From Deltaproteobacteria bacterium (GTDB lineage Bacteria; Desulfobacterota; Dissulfuribacteria; Dissulfuribacterales; QOAL01), in contig JALSNW010000029.1 of NCBI GenBank assembly GCA_026986785.1, positions 1 through 35,075 on the forward strand: DNA of 35,075 nt, given 5' to 3'. Both the position numbers and the translations under genes were made by a program. A model generated the notes under the pieces. That model had not been told where the DNA came from, ran no database searches, and was given only the letters and a program-made list of their open reading frames with translations. This document shows positions 1 through 10,549 of this stretch, piece by piece; position 1 is the first letter of the stretch; the number at the start of each line of letters is the position of its first letter.

Positions 1-1
1 G

Positions 2-1441
2 GTCAATGGTATGCCTACCAATCCAAACTTTGACTTCTGGAAGTTTCTCTACCAGTTCAATATGAAGCAATACCAGGAAGAAGGGGTGCCCATAACCTTT
101 GATCCAGTATATGACAACGAGAACATCCCCCCTCTATATTATGCAAATGGCAGAAATGGCTATCCCCAGATTACCATAGGTAATCCCATCTCCATCCTCA
201 CCTGGGTGGATGTCAACCCAGAGCCTGATGCCAATATGAGTAGCATTGCCTATGGAGGGGCAAAGATCCTCTACTTGAGGGAGATAAATGCTGCAGTTGA
301 TTCCTTCTGGTTGCCAGGCACATATGGGCTTGTCCCCAGATCTGAGCTTGCAGCTATCCCACCAAATGATCCAGGCTATGCCACCAATCCAGAGGTAGGA
401 AGATTGGTACTCAAGGATAGCGGTTACGTGATCTTCGATCATACGGGTGATATGTTTCCTGACCTTTGGTGGCCGGAAGACGTAAAGGCCATGCAGCAGG
501 CACTTATCAAGGTGTTGAAGGCAGAGGGAGAGACCGATCCAAGGCCTGTGCTCTTTTTGGCTGGACATTATTTTTCCGACTCCCATGGTGTGCAACCAAA
601 GGAATATGCCCTTGGTGCCCGTAGCTGTTATGATTGTCACGGGGATTACACCAAGGATCCAGGTGCCCACAGGATAACCGACAGGGTGATAAACTTCGTG
701 CCCTGGGCACCACCGTGGTTTACAGAGGAAAACCGCTTTCTGCGCTACGATCCCGATGCTGTCCCAGAAGATGCCCCTATTTGGATGAAGAGGTCTGGCA
801 TGGTGCCTGCCAATCCAGACGGCCTTTTCATAGTAGACGGGGAAGTGGCCTACATACGTCCTATACATGCAGACGGGATGGATTTTCTCGGGGCAAGGGC
901 TGATTCCGTCTTGAAACTCAGCAGGCATCATGCAGAGGAACTCTTCTACATGGTGGCGGAGGGCAAGGTCCGGGGTGACGAGATAGAAGAGATTGATCCA
1001 GACCTACTCAGTCCTGAAGAACGGGAAGCCGAGTATGTTAGGCAGGTTGTCAACAGCCCCTGGAATCAAAAGCTCTATTTCTACATTCCAGAAGGGCTCA
1101 AGCCGGAGATTACAGAATGTGGCTATCAGCCCTCAGCCGAACAGATCTATCTGGAAGGCCAGGGCATGGCCAAGGGCTATGTGTTGAAAATCGGCTTCAA
1201 TGAAGATGTACAACACGAAGGCATGATAGTAAAATTGCCATATATCGGGGCCAATCCCATAGTTGTCACAAAGACCGAGGGCCAACAGGGATTCGTGCGC
1301 GACAGTCGTGCTAAGATCCTGGGCCAGAATGGTGGTTTCGTGACCGTAAGGGTGGATCATCCAGGGGAGTTCGCCGCTGTGAATACCCAGTATCTCCTGG
1401 GGCCCAACGGGGAGCAGTGGGAGGCCTTCATGAAACAATAG
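2..1441 (+). CDS. c-type cytochrome, C-terminal part (5' end outside window)
   Basis: The reading frame is open to the left edge. The first ATG (base 11) has no Shine-Dalgarno sequence before it, so the gene almost certainly starts upstream. About 480 residues are visible. They contain one haem-binding CxxCH motif (CYDCH, bases 626-640, about residue 206 counted from that ATG), which implies covalent c-type haem and an extracytoplasmic location. The protein is rich in Trp, Tyr, Pro and acidic residues and has no transmembrane segment in the visible part. A stretch with two histidines (GHYFSDSHG) just before CYDCH could supply distal haem ligands. I do not recognise the family; more haem motifs may lie in the missing N-terminal part. 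The role is probably periplasmic electron transfer or a redox enzyme, but the substrate cannot be told. It is followed at once by a strong terminator, so it is the last gene of its transcript. Confidence 0.7.
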   Translation, partial: VNGMPTNPNFDFWKFLYQFNMKQYQEEGVPITFDPVYDNENIPPLYYANGRNGYPQITIGNPISILTWVDVNPEPDANMSSIAYGGAKILYLREINAAVDSFWLPGTYGLVPRSELAAIPPNDPGYATNPEVGRLVLKDSGYVIFDHTGDMFPDLWWPEDVKAMQQALIKVLKAEGETDPRPVLFLAGHYFSDSHGVQPKEYALGARSCYDCHGDYTKDPGAHRITDRVINFVPWAPPWFTEENRFLRYDPDAVPEDAPIWMKRSGMVPANPDGLFIVDGEVAYIRPIHADGMDFLGARADSVLKLSRHHAEELFYMVAEGKVRGDEIEEIDPDLLSPEEREAEYVRQVVNSPWNQKLYFYIPEGLKPEITECGYQPSAEQIYLEGQGMAKGYVLKIGFNEDVQHEGMIVKLPYIGANPIVVTKTEGQQGFVRDSRAKILGQNGGFVTVRVDHPGEFAAVNTQYLLGPNGEQWEAFMKQ

Positions 1442-1465
1442 GTCTGGATGCAGCCAAGTGATGTA

Positions 1466-1498
1466 AGAGGCGGGCAAGATCAGCCCGTCTCTTTTTTT
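1466..1498 (+). terminator. Rho-independent terminator after cytochrome gene
   Basis: A 10-bp stem (1466-1475 with 1483-1492, one G-T wobble) has a 7-base loop and runs into seven T's. It lies 25 bases after the cytochrome stop codon and just before the 3' end of the convergent dapF. The minus strand lacks a following T-run, so it mainly serves the plus strand. Confidence 0.85.
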
Positions 1499-1505
1499 GG
1501 AGGGA

Positions 1506-2327
1506 TCAAATTTCTTCTGTCACTCCTGAATAGACCAAGATGGCCTTCCCCTCCAAATAGACCTCTTTGAAATGGGGGGCCTCATCTTTTTCAAAATAGA
1601 TCGTGAGCTTTTCTCCTCCCCAGGTGGTGACTTCTACCGGTGGTTCCACCAGGCCTTTTAGACTGGAGATCAGGGCGCTTGCCACAGCCCCTGTGCCACA
1701 TGCGTGGGTTTCGTCTTCCACACCCCTTTCATAGGTTCGAATGAGGATGTTGGAGGGGCCTGTTACCTGTACGAAGTCCACATTCGTACCCTCGGGGCTA
1801 AAGGCCTGGTGATATCTAATAAGCCTTCCGAGTTCGAACACAGGGGTTGTCTCAAGGTCATTGAGAAGGAGTACTGTGTGGGGAACACCTGTGTCTATGA
1901 AGTGTACAGTCTCTTTTGTCTCGTGCAGTGTAATTTCGAGATCGAGTCTTAGGTCCTTTGGCGTGGTGAGCTGAAGTTTTACCATTGGGCCTTTTACCTC
2001 TGCCTTGATGATGCCTGCGCCTGTCTCGAATCTTAGATCAGGCCCACATATGTTTTCGAGTACTGCAAAGCGTGCTGCACATCTCCCCCCATTGCCGCAC
2101 ATATCTGCATGACTTCCATCTGCATTGAAAAAATGCCACTTGAAATCCGCTTCATCAGAATTGTCTATGAGTATGAGCCCGTCTGCCCCTATACCAAAAT
2201 GCCTCTTACAAAACTTCGTAGCCAATCCTGGTGCATCTGACAATCCTATGACATGTCTTCTGTTGTCAATAAGGATGAAGTCGTTTCCGCTGCCATGCAT
2301 CTTTTTAAATGCGATTCTTGATTTCAT
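1506..2327 (-). CDS. dapF: diaminopimelate epimerase
   Basis: Interconverts LL- and meso-diaminopimelate, the step before lysine and the source of the peptidoglycan cross-linking residue. Both catalytic cysteines are visible in their signatures: Cys77 in MCGNGGRC and Cys210 in ETHACGTGA. The substrate-binding start KKMHGSGNDF is intact. At 273 residues the length is normal. I chose the ATG at 2327 rather than the longer form from 2345: it overlaps the lysA stop as ATGA, and GGGAGG sits 10 bases upstream inside lysA. The gene is the last of the argH-lipoprotein-lysA-dapF operon and is presumably translationally coupled to lysA, the next enzyme in the same pathway. Confidence 0.96.
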   Translation of the reverse strand: MKSRIAFKKMHGSGNDFILIDNRRHVIGLSDAPGLATKFCKRHFGIGADGLILIDNSDEADFKWHFFNADGSHADMCGNGGRCAARFAVLENICGPDLRFETGAGIIKAEVKGPMVKLQLTTPKDLRLDLEITLHETKETVHFIDTGVPHTVLLLNDLETTPVFELGRLIRYHQAFSPEGTNVDFVQVTGPSNILIRTYERGVEDETHACGTGAVASALISSLKGLVEPPVEVTTWGGEKLTIYFEKDEAPHFKEVYLEGKAILVYSGVTEEI

Positions 2328-3598
2328 ACGGACATGGCCTCCCATTCGGGTATCACCTCACCTTGGATGAGGTCTTCGTATGTCTGACGCCTTCTGACTA
2401 TCTCAAAGCGCTCTCCTGCTACCATGACCTCCGCAGGCTTTGGCCTGGAGTTGTAATTGGAAGACATGGTGAAGCCGTATGCCCCGGCACTCATGACCGC
2501 CAGCAGCTCACCCTTGGACAAGGGGGGGAGTTTTCTGTCTCTTGCAAGGAAGTCCCCTGTTTCACATATTGGTCCCACAACGTCCACGAGTATATCAGCG
2601 GAATCTGCCTTTTGGATTACAGGCAATATCTCATGGTATGCGTCATAGAGGCTGGGACGGCCAAGGTCATTCATTGCCCCATCGACCACATAAAAGTTTT
2701 TCATACTGCCTTTCTTGTTGTAAAGGAGCCTCGTTAGGAGTATGCCGCTGTTTCCACATATTGAACGGCCTGGCTCAATTATTATGGTCTGATCCAGATC
2801 CTTGGCCAGGGCCAGGATTGCAGCAACATAATCCCCAGGGGCAGGAGGGGTCTCCTGGTGATAAGAGATGCCGAGCCCTCCTCCAAGATCGATATAAGAC
2901 AGTTCGATACCCATGGAAGAGAGTTCATTCATGAGTTCTCGCATCTTTTCAAAGGCATTTATGAAGGGTGTGGTCTCCAGGATCTGTGAACCGATATGGC
3001 AGTCGATACCTATTACTTCCAGCCACTTTGACTCATTGGCCTTCTGATAGGCCATTAAAGCCTGGGGGGCAGATAGTCCGAATTTGTTCTTTTTAAGCCC
3101 GGTGGAGATATATGGATGGGTCTTTGGGTCCACATCGGGATTGACCCTAATGGATATCCTCGCCCGTTTGCCAAGGTTTTTGGATATGGCTTCAAGTTCG
3201 TATAACTCCTCGAGGGATTCCACATTGAACATGAGGATATCTTCCTTTAGGGCATAGGCCATTTCGGCCTTGGTCTTCCCAACACCAGAATAGACTATCC
3301 GTCTTGAAGGGATACCAGCCTTGATGGCCCTAAATAGTTCTCCGCCAGAGACGATATCAGCACCTGCACCAAGCCTTGCCAACAGATTCAAGACCGCAAG
3401 ATTGCTGTTTGCCTTTACGGCAAAACATATGAGGTGATCTCTTTGATCAAAGGCCTTATCATATGCCTTGAAACGGTTGATCAAATGCCTCGATGAATAG
3501 CAATATACAGGCGTGCCTACGGTTTTTGCGATCTCAGAAACAGGTACTTGTTCGCAAAAGAGTTCATTTCCCTTGTAATAAAAGCTCTCATTCTTCAT
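2324..3598 (-). CDS. lysA: diaminopimelate decarboxylase
   Basis: PLP-dependent fold-type III decarboxylase that converts meso-diaminopimelate to L-lysine in the cytoplasm. The PLP lysine is Lys62 in FAVKANSN. The HIGSQI segment, the glycine-rich phosphate-binding DLGGGLGISY, the EPGRSI segment and the substrate-contacting CETGDFLARDR near the C-terminus are all present. At 424 residues it has the usual family length. The ATG at 3598 is the only sensible start. It is preceded by a modest AAAGGG about 12 bases upstream and by a 32-base gap after the lipoprotein gene. Its stop overlaps the dapF start by 4 bases. Confidence 0.97.
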   Translation of the reverse strand: MKNESFYYKGNELFCEQVPVSEIAKTVGTPVYCYSSRHLINRFKAYDKAFDQRDHLICFAVKANSNLAVLNLLARLGAGADIVSGGELFRAIKAGIPSRRIVYSGVGKTKAEMAYALKEDILMFNVESLEELYELEAISKNLGKRARISIRVNPDVDPKTHPYISTGLKKNKFGLSAPQALMAYQKANESKWLEVIGIDCHIGSQILETTPFINAFEKMRELMNELSSMGIELSYIDLGGGLGISYHQETPPAPGDYVAAILALAKDLDQTIIIEPGRSICGNSGILLTRLLYNKKGSMKNFYVVDGAMNDLGRPSLYDAYHEILPVIQKADSADILVDVVGPICETGDFLARDRKLPPLSKGELLAVMSAGAYGFTMSSNYNSRPKPAEVMVAGERFEIVRRRQTYEDLIQGEVIPEWEAMSV

Positions 3599-3630
3599 AG
3601 ATAGCTATGCCCTTTCAGCCTTTTTTTCAA

Positions 3631-4683
3631 TCAGTCTATTTCAATAGCAATCATTTTTGATGGGGGGCTTTCATTTGGAGGATAGGAATCATCGACTGCT
3701 GTAACAAAGTATCTATAGACCCCCTTTTTCAAGAGGGTCTTGTCGATAAATGTGGTGGATCTTACAGGATAGTTGTTTAATTTGAATATGATCCTAGATG
3801 GATTCTTCCGATATACATTGTATCCTGAGATATCATATCTCTTGAGTCGTTGCCAAAGGACATGGATGCCATCGGTTTTCTTCTCGACCTTGGCGATCTT
3901 AGGTGCACCGAGGAAACCAAAGCCCTTGGCCCTGACCAAGATGGGAGCCGATGCCATGCCCTCTATCTCTGTGCCGTGAAATGAAAAAATGGGTATCACT
4001 TTATATTCGACGTATCTATATGTGCGCCTGATCTTGTTGAACCAAGAGGTCTTCTCTGTGGTGCCACGAAGTCTGGTCCAGTCCTTTTCGTCGTCGAATT
4101 TTCTAAGAATTGCATATCTCATAGGGGATCTTATGGGGGTACCATCCTGAAACTTTTCTGGTGGGAGCCAGGATAGCCTCACACCCTTTTCGGATACCTC
4201 GGCAGTTAAGCTCCTTGGGGCATCGGGTGGAGAGTGCCAGGCAAAATAGACCTTGTTTGAAAAATCAGATATATTCAAGAGGCCTTTGACCGTACGCACC
4301 TGGTATATATAGTAATAGCCAGGCTCAAGTGTGGTGTCTTCATAGTGGATTTTTCTACCCGGTTCAGGTTTTGAGGCTAGTTTGATGGTAATGGGCTCTC
4401 CATAGTTTGGCGGGCATTCCAGGCAGCCACCATCTATAGGTACCTGTGCCTTGTATAGCCTGAACTCTTTTACATAGGACAAGGGGCTACCATCATGGTT
4501 TCTGACTGGTACACTCCAGGTCAGGATCACGCCCTGCGAGGTGATTTTATACGAAAGGTCTTTGATCCTTTCTGGCCTCAATGTCCCCGGTGGGACTGGT
4601 GCCCTCTTTCGGCCACAGGATATTGGGAGGGAAAAAAGCAGCATCAACAAAAGGCATAAGGTGTTCTTGAATGTTTTTTTCAT
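3631..4683 (-). CDS. lipoprotein with LptM-like N-terminus and fibronectin type III repeats
   Basis: A 350-residue predicted lipoprotein. A basic start and a hydrophobic stretch (residues 8-20) end in ISC, with Cys23 as the likely lipidated residue; the lipobox is imperfect because Pro is at -3. The mature start CGRKRAPVPP resembles the CGxKGPLxxP start of LptM/YifL, a small lipoprotein often encoded next to lysA/dapF in Proteobacteria. Here it is followed by about three fibronectin type III-like units (roughly residues 38-148, 152-252 and 258-348), recognisable by PxAPxxLxA...G..LSW and (Y)NVYR patterns. The ATG at 4683 overlaps the argH stop as ATGA; a longer frame read into argH is spurious. 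By position it may have an envelope role, but its function is unknown. LptM kinship rests on the short N-terminal motif and on gene context only. Confidence 0.8.
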   Translation of the reverse strand: MKKTFKNTLCLLLMLLFSLPISCGRKRAPVPPGTLRPERIKDLSYKITSQGVILTWSVPVRNHDGSPLSYVKEFRLYKAQVPIDGGCLECPPNYGEPITIKLASKPEPGRKIHYEDTTLEPGYYYIYQVRTVKGLLNISDFSNKVYFAWHSPPDAPRSLTAEVSEKGVRLSWLPPEKFQDGTPIRSPMRYAILRKFDDEKDWTRLRGTTEKTSWFNKIRRTYRYVEYKVIPIFSFHGTEIEGMASAPILVRAKGFGFLGAPKIAKVEKKTDGIHVLWQRLKRYDISGYNVYRKNPSRIIFKLNNYPVRSTTFIDKTLLKKGVYRYFVTAVDDSYPPNESPPSKMIAIEID

Positions 4684-6092
4684 AGTAGTTGAAACCCGGC
4701 CAACCATCTCTCTGCTTCCTTGAGTTGTTCTTTGACAGCTTCTGTGCCTGTGCCACCTGGGCAATTTCTGGAGTCTACAGAGCCCTTGACATCTAATACC
4801 TTCAAGACATCCTCCTGGATGGAGGGGTGAAGGGACTTGAGTTCTGCAAGGTCTAGATCTGTCAGTTCTCTGTTGGATGCAATACACCTGGCCACTGCCT
4901 TGCCAACTACCTCATGGGCCTGCCTGAAGGGAAGCCCTTTTTTTACGAGATAGTCCGCAAGATCGGTTGCTGTCAGAAATCCTGTCTTTGTGTCCTCCTG
5001 AAGCCTGTCATATCTCGGTTCCATGCCTGCTACCAAGAATTTCATGACATTGAGACATGATGATGCAGTGTCCAGGGCGTCGAAGAGGGCCTCTTTGTCT
5101 TCCTGCAGGTCCCTGTTATAGGCAAGGGGGAGGCCTTTCATGAGGGTCAAAAGGGCAATGAGATGGCCATAGACCCTACCTGTCTTGCCACGAACGAGTT
5201 CGGGCACGTCTGGGTTCTTTTTTTGGGGCATGATGCTGGAACCCGTGCAAAAGGCATCCGGCAATTCTACAAAGGCGAATTCAGACGATGTCCACAGTAC
5301 CAATTCTTCCGATAGCCTGCTGAGATGCATCATGACAGTGCACAAAACGAATACGAACTCAATGGCAAAATCCCTGTCTGAGACTGCATCCAGGCTGTTT
5401 GTACATACGTCATCAAAACCTAATTCCCTGGCTGTCATGTATCGGTCTATCTCAAAGTCCGTCCCAGCCAGGGCAGCACTGCCCAGCGGACAGATATTTA
5501 CCCTCTTTAAACAATCTCTCAGTCTGAGTCTATCCCTCTTGAACATCTCGAAATAGGCGAGCATGTGATGGCTCCACAGCACTGGCTGTGCCTTTTGGAG
5601 ATGGGTAAAGCCAGGCATGATAAGTCCCATGTGCTCCCGTGCTTGGTGGATGAAGGCACCTTGAAGGCCCGCAAGAAGCCTGTCCACCTTCATGATCTGC
5701 TCCCTTACATACATCCTGAGATCGGTTGCAACCTGATCATTTCTGGAGCGAGCCGTATGAAGCCTGCCGCCGGCCTCACCAATGAGGTCGGTAAGGGCCT
5801 TTTCGATATTCATGTGGACATCTTCAAGCTCTGCTCTCCATTCAAAGCTGCCTTGACGGATTTGTCGTTTTATCTCTTCAAGGCCAGCAACGATCTTTTC
5901 TGCATCCTGTTTCGATATGATCCCACACCTTGAAAGCATACGGGCATGTGCCTGGCTGCCCAGGATGTCTTGGGGATAAAGGCGTCTGTCGAAATGTTCT
6001 GAGGCAGAAAATTTCTCCACGACATCACTGGTCGCCTGGGCAAACCTACCACCCCAGAGTTTCTTTTTGTTTGTTTCCTGTGTCTTAGACAT
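4680..6092 (-). CDS. argH: argininosuccinate lyase
   Basis: Cleaves argininosuccinate to arginine and fumarate, the last step of arginine biosynthesis; member of the fumarase/aspartase superfamily. Numbered from the chosen start, the visible features are KLWGGRF near the N-terminus, HTARSRNDQ (112-120), the catalytic-base His in GFTHLQ (His164) and the family signature GSSIMPQKKNPD (284-295) carrying the catalytic serine. At 470 residues it is typical. I start it at the ATG at 6092, where TTGGAG lies about 9 bases upstream. The frame extends to a TTG at 6107, but that TTG is part of this Shine-Dalgarno. First gene of the minus-strand operon with the lipoprotein, lysA and dapF. Confidence 0.97.
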   Translation of the reverse strand: MSKTQETNKKKLWGGRFAQATSDVVEKFSASEHFDRRLYPQDILGSQAHARMLSRCGIISKQDAEKIVAGLEEIKRQIRQGSFEWRAELEDVHMNIEKALTDLIGEAGGRLHTARSRNDQVATDLRMYVREQIMKVDRLLAGLQGAFIHQAREHMGLIMPGFTHLQKAQPVLWSHHMLAYFEMFKRDRLRLRDCLKRVNICPLGSAALAGTDFEIDRYMTARELGFDDVCTNSLDAVSDRDFAIEFVFVLCTVMMHLSRLSEELVLWTSSEFAFVELPDAFCTGSSIMPQKKNPDVPELVRGKTGRVYGHLIALLTLMKGLPLAYNRDLQEDKEALFDALDTASSCLNVMKFLVAGMEPRYDRLQEDTKTGFLTATDLADYLVKKGLPFRQAHEVVGKAVARCIASNRELTDLDLAELKSLHPSIQEDVLKVLDVKGSVDSRNCPGGTGTEAVKEQLKEAERWLAGFQLL

Positions 6093-6165
6093 GAAGAGTT
6101 GCTCCAAGCCAAAAATTTATCTTTTGGGGCATTAGAGAAATAAGCTCCCATTCATTAGGACAAAT

Positions 6166-6206
6166 AAAAAGGGCAGAATGTGTTTTGAAAACCTTCTGCC
6201 CTTTTT
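6166..6206 (-). terminator. Strong, symmetric terminator between ahcY and argH
   Basis: A perfect 13-bp stem (6166-6178 with 6194-6206) has a 15-base loop and is bounded by A5 on the left and T5 on the right, so it reads as a terminator in both directions. On the minus strand it lies about 95 bases after the ahcY stop and separates the metK-ahcY transcript from argH. The argH promoter should lie in 6093-6165; I could not pick a convincing -35/-10 pair there. Confidence 0.85.
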
Positions 6207-6244
6207 AAAGGTAATATTTATTTATGTAAATAGCTTTTTAAAAG

Positions 6245-6294
6245 ATCAGTACAAGCTTGTGATCTGCATAATCCTGGTTGACTCCCTGTCAACC
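6245..6294 (-). other. Two stem-loops just downstream of ahcY
   Basis: The first is a perfect 7-bp stem GGTTGAC/GTCAACC (6276-6282 with 6288-6294) with a 5-base loop, immediately after the ahcY stop codon. The second is a stem AGATCA/TGATCT around the palindrome ACAAGCTTGT (about 6244-6265), followed on the minus strand by a short T-run. They precede the main terminator and may act as 3'-end stabilising or auxiliary termination structures. Confidence 0.5.
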
Positions 6295-6298
6295 ATGT

Positions 6299-8751
<2,453 letters not shown>

Positions 8752-8775
8752 GATGGTTTTCCTCCTGGGAACTGA

Positions 8776-8795
8776 TGGCCCTGAAAAAAGGGCCA
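8776..8795 (-). other. Hairpin in metK leader
   Basis: A 6-bp perfect stem, TGGCCC (8776-8781) with GGGCCA (8790-8795), has an 8-base A-rich loop and lies 9 bases upstream of the metK Shine-Dalgarno. It is not followed by a T-run on either strand. It is too small to be a known SAM riboswitch class. Confidence 0.4.
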
Positions 8796-8798
8796 TAT

Positions 8799-8821
8799 AA
8801 AAAAACCGGCAATTATGCCGG
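8799..8821 (-). terminator. Terminator after the tRNA-Ser genes
   Basis: On the minus strand a CCGGCA/TGCCGG stem (8816-8821 with 8806-8811) has a 4-base loop and is followed by seven T's. It lies 16 bases after the 3' end of tRNA-Ser(GCU) and about 50 bases before the metK start. Confidence 0.8.
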
Positions 8822-8836
8822 AACAAAACTCAAGAT

Positions 8837-8928
<92 letters not shown>

Positions 8929-8950
8929 GATCTCTTTCTACAAAAAATTT

Positions 8951-9038
8951 TGGCGGAGGGAGTAGGATTCGAACCCACGGTGCCTCTCGGCACAGCGGTT
9001 TTCAAGACCGCCGCCTTAAACCACTCGGCCATCCCTCC
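8951..9038 (-). tRNA. tRNA-Ser (anticodon UGA)
   Basis: Acceptor GGAGGGA pairs with TCCCTCC, then G and an encoded CCA. The anticodon arm GCGGT-CTTGAAA-ACCGC puts TGA at 9002-9004. It has a long variable arm (GTGCC-GAGA-GGCAC) and a GTTCGAATC T-loop. 88 bases including CCA, class II; reads UCA and other UCN codons. It is the first gene of the tandem tRNA pair. Confidence 0.97.
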
Positions 9039-9070
9039 GCAGGGCCGACCATCAGGTCAGTAAGTAACAT

Positions 9071-9099
9071 AATTTACTTAACGTCAAAATTTTAGTCAA
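9071..9099 (-). promoter_or_regulatory. Promoter for the tRNA-Ser pair
   Basis: On the minus strand a -35 box TTGACT (9099-9094), a 17-base spacer and a -10 box TAAATT (9076-9071) lie in an AT-rich stretch. Transcription would start near 9064, about 26 bases before the tRNA-Ser(UGA) 5' end. Confidence 0.6.
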
Positions 9100-9254
9100 G
9101 AATAAGGGCAAAGAAATTGGCCCTGTTCTAAATGGACAGGGTGACTATCAAAGACCGAGTTAGCCACAAAGTGTAAGGGGTGTGTTATTATCAAATAGTT
9201 TTTTCTCTCTATTTGCTGTTTTGTGGGAATCCTTAAAGGGAAAGGAAGGAGAAC

Positions 9255-10478
9255 TTGATAGAAAATCCACTTCTAACAACAGGGTTGTTGCTCTTTTTCG
9301 GCTATTGGGGTGGTAGGCTCGCCAACAAGCTACATCTGCCCCGGGTGAGCGGCTATCTAATAGTGGGGGTGATGTTCAGCCCATCCATTTTCCACCTGCT
9401 CACTGTGGACACTGTGAATCAACGGCTCCATTTCATTACAGAGGTGGCCCTATCGATCATTGCATTCAACATAGGAGGCAGCCTTGACCTGAGGAGTATA
9501 AGATCAGTGGTTCACCAGATTGGCTGGATCACGTTGTCTCAGGCTGTTGGGGCGTTCGTGGTTACAGGAGGGGCTGTCTTCATCTGTCTGAGGTTTTTCC
9601 CAGGCTTTTCCCAGGGTAGTCTTTCAACCACGGCCATGTATTTGTCCGTGGCCCTGGTCATAGGTGCCATTTCAGCAGCTACTGCCCCGGGTGCCGTCCT
9701 TGCTGTGGTGTCCGAGGCTGGCGCCAGGGGAGAATTTACAAATATACTCTTGGGTGTTATTGCCCTCGACGATGCGCTTACAGTTGTATTTTTTTCAATC
9801 GCCGGTGTCATGACCCAGGCAATACTCGGAGTGGACAAGATATTTGGCAATATGGTCTTGATGCCATTCATAGAGATAGGTCTATCTGTTTTGCTTGGAG
9901 GGGCTGGTGGTTATGTGATGTCATTTACCGGGCGTCATGTAGAGAGGAAGGAGGCTTTGCTCATGGTCGTACTGGGGGTGCTCTTTTGTATCACCTCCAT
10001 TTCGTCCATCATTCATGCCTCGTCTATCCTCTCGAATATGGTGGCGGGTTTTGTCATCGTAAATCAAGCACCCGGCCTTCAGACCTATTTCAGAGTGTTG
10101 GAATACCTGGAAGATGCAGTTTTTGGGCTCTTCTTCACATTGGCAGGCGCCCACATGGATATCTCCATCCTGGAGACCACTGGATTTCTGGCCATATTTT
10201 TGCTCATAGTCCGCATGGTTGGGAAACAAATCGGTGTCTGGATAGGTGCAAGGATCTCTCGGGCATCGAATACTGTCTCTCGCTATCTGGGCCTTGCACT
10301 GTTTCCTCAAGCAGGAGTGACCATCGGACTCGTACTTCTTGCCCAGGACCTTTTCCCAGAGTTGGCTGGTAGGATAGTCGTCAATGCTGTCATCGGTTCA
10401 GTGATGCTCAATGAATTTATAGCACCGGTTTTGTTGCACCATTGCCTCAAAAAGGCTGGTCAGATATCAGACGGATGA
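9255..10478 (+). CDS. CPA-type cation/proton antiporter
   Basis: A polytopic membrane protein of 407 residues with about 11-13 hydrophobic segments, matching the Na+/H+ exchanger (CPA) fold. The N-terminal GGRLANKLHLPRVSGYLIVGVMFSP is the usual first-helix pattern of the CPA2 branch (compare GYLLAGVLLGP). The mid-helix TAPGA (143-147) and the acidic pair Asp172-Asp173 in GVIALDDALTVVFF correspond to the discontinuous helix and the ion-binding carboxylates. It would exchange Na+ or K+ for protons across the inner membrane; the cation cannot be told. The start is a TTG at 9255 behind a purine-rich AAAGGAAGGAG whose spacing is short. The TrkA-type regulatory domain of many CPA2 proteins is absent; a separate CBS protein follows 72 bases later. 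Confidence 0.87.
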   Translation: MIENPLLTTGLLLFFGYWGGRLANKLHLPRVSGYLIVGVMFSPSIFHLLTVDTVNQRLHFITEVALSIIAFNIGGSLDLRSIRSVVHQIGWITLSQAVGAFVVTGGAVFICLRFFPGFSQGSLSTTAMYLSVALVIGAISAATAPGAVLAVVSEAGARGEFTNILLGVIALDDALTVVFFSIAGVMTQAILGVDKIFGNMVLMPFIEIGLSVLLGGAGGYVMSFTGRHVERKEALLMVVLGVLFCITSISSIIHASSILSNMVAGFVIVNQAPGLQTYFRVLEYLEDAVFGLFFTLAGAHMDISILETTGFLAIFLLIVRMVGKQIGVWIGARISRASNTVSRYLGLALFPQAGVTIGLVLLAQDLFPELAGRIVVNAVIGSVMLNEFIAPVLLHHCLKKAGQISDG

Positions 10479-10549
10479 GCTATGTTTTTAAGGCGTTTGC
10501 AATGTAGAAAATGGGCTGGGGGATCCCAGGTCTAAATAGAGGTGCATAA

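Noticed and set aside
134-931. 265-codon open frame antisense to the cytochrome gene
   Set aside because: The plus-strand frame carries the CxxCH motif and ends properly before a terminator; the antisense frame shows no domain or ribosome site.
4684-4887. N-terminal extension of the lipoprotein ORF into argH
   Set aside because: The extension reads argH in another frame and lacks signal-peptide character. The internal ATG at 4683 gives a proper lipoprotein signal and an ATGA overlap.
8752-8835. SAM riboswitch upstream of metK
   Set aside because: Only about 85 bases separate metK from the tRNA gene, and they are filled by the tRNA terminator and one small hairpin. No SAM riboswitch core or helices fit.
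9121-9141. CCCTGT/ACAGGG hairpin between tRNA-Ser and the antiporter as a terminator
   Set aside because: The stem is only 6 bp and neither side has a clean T-run, so it is not strong enough to call.
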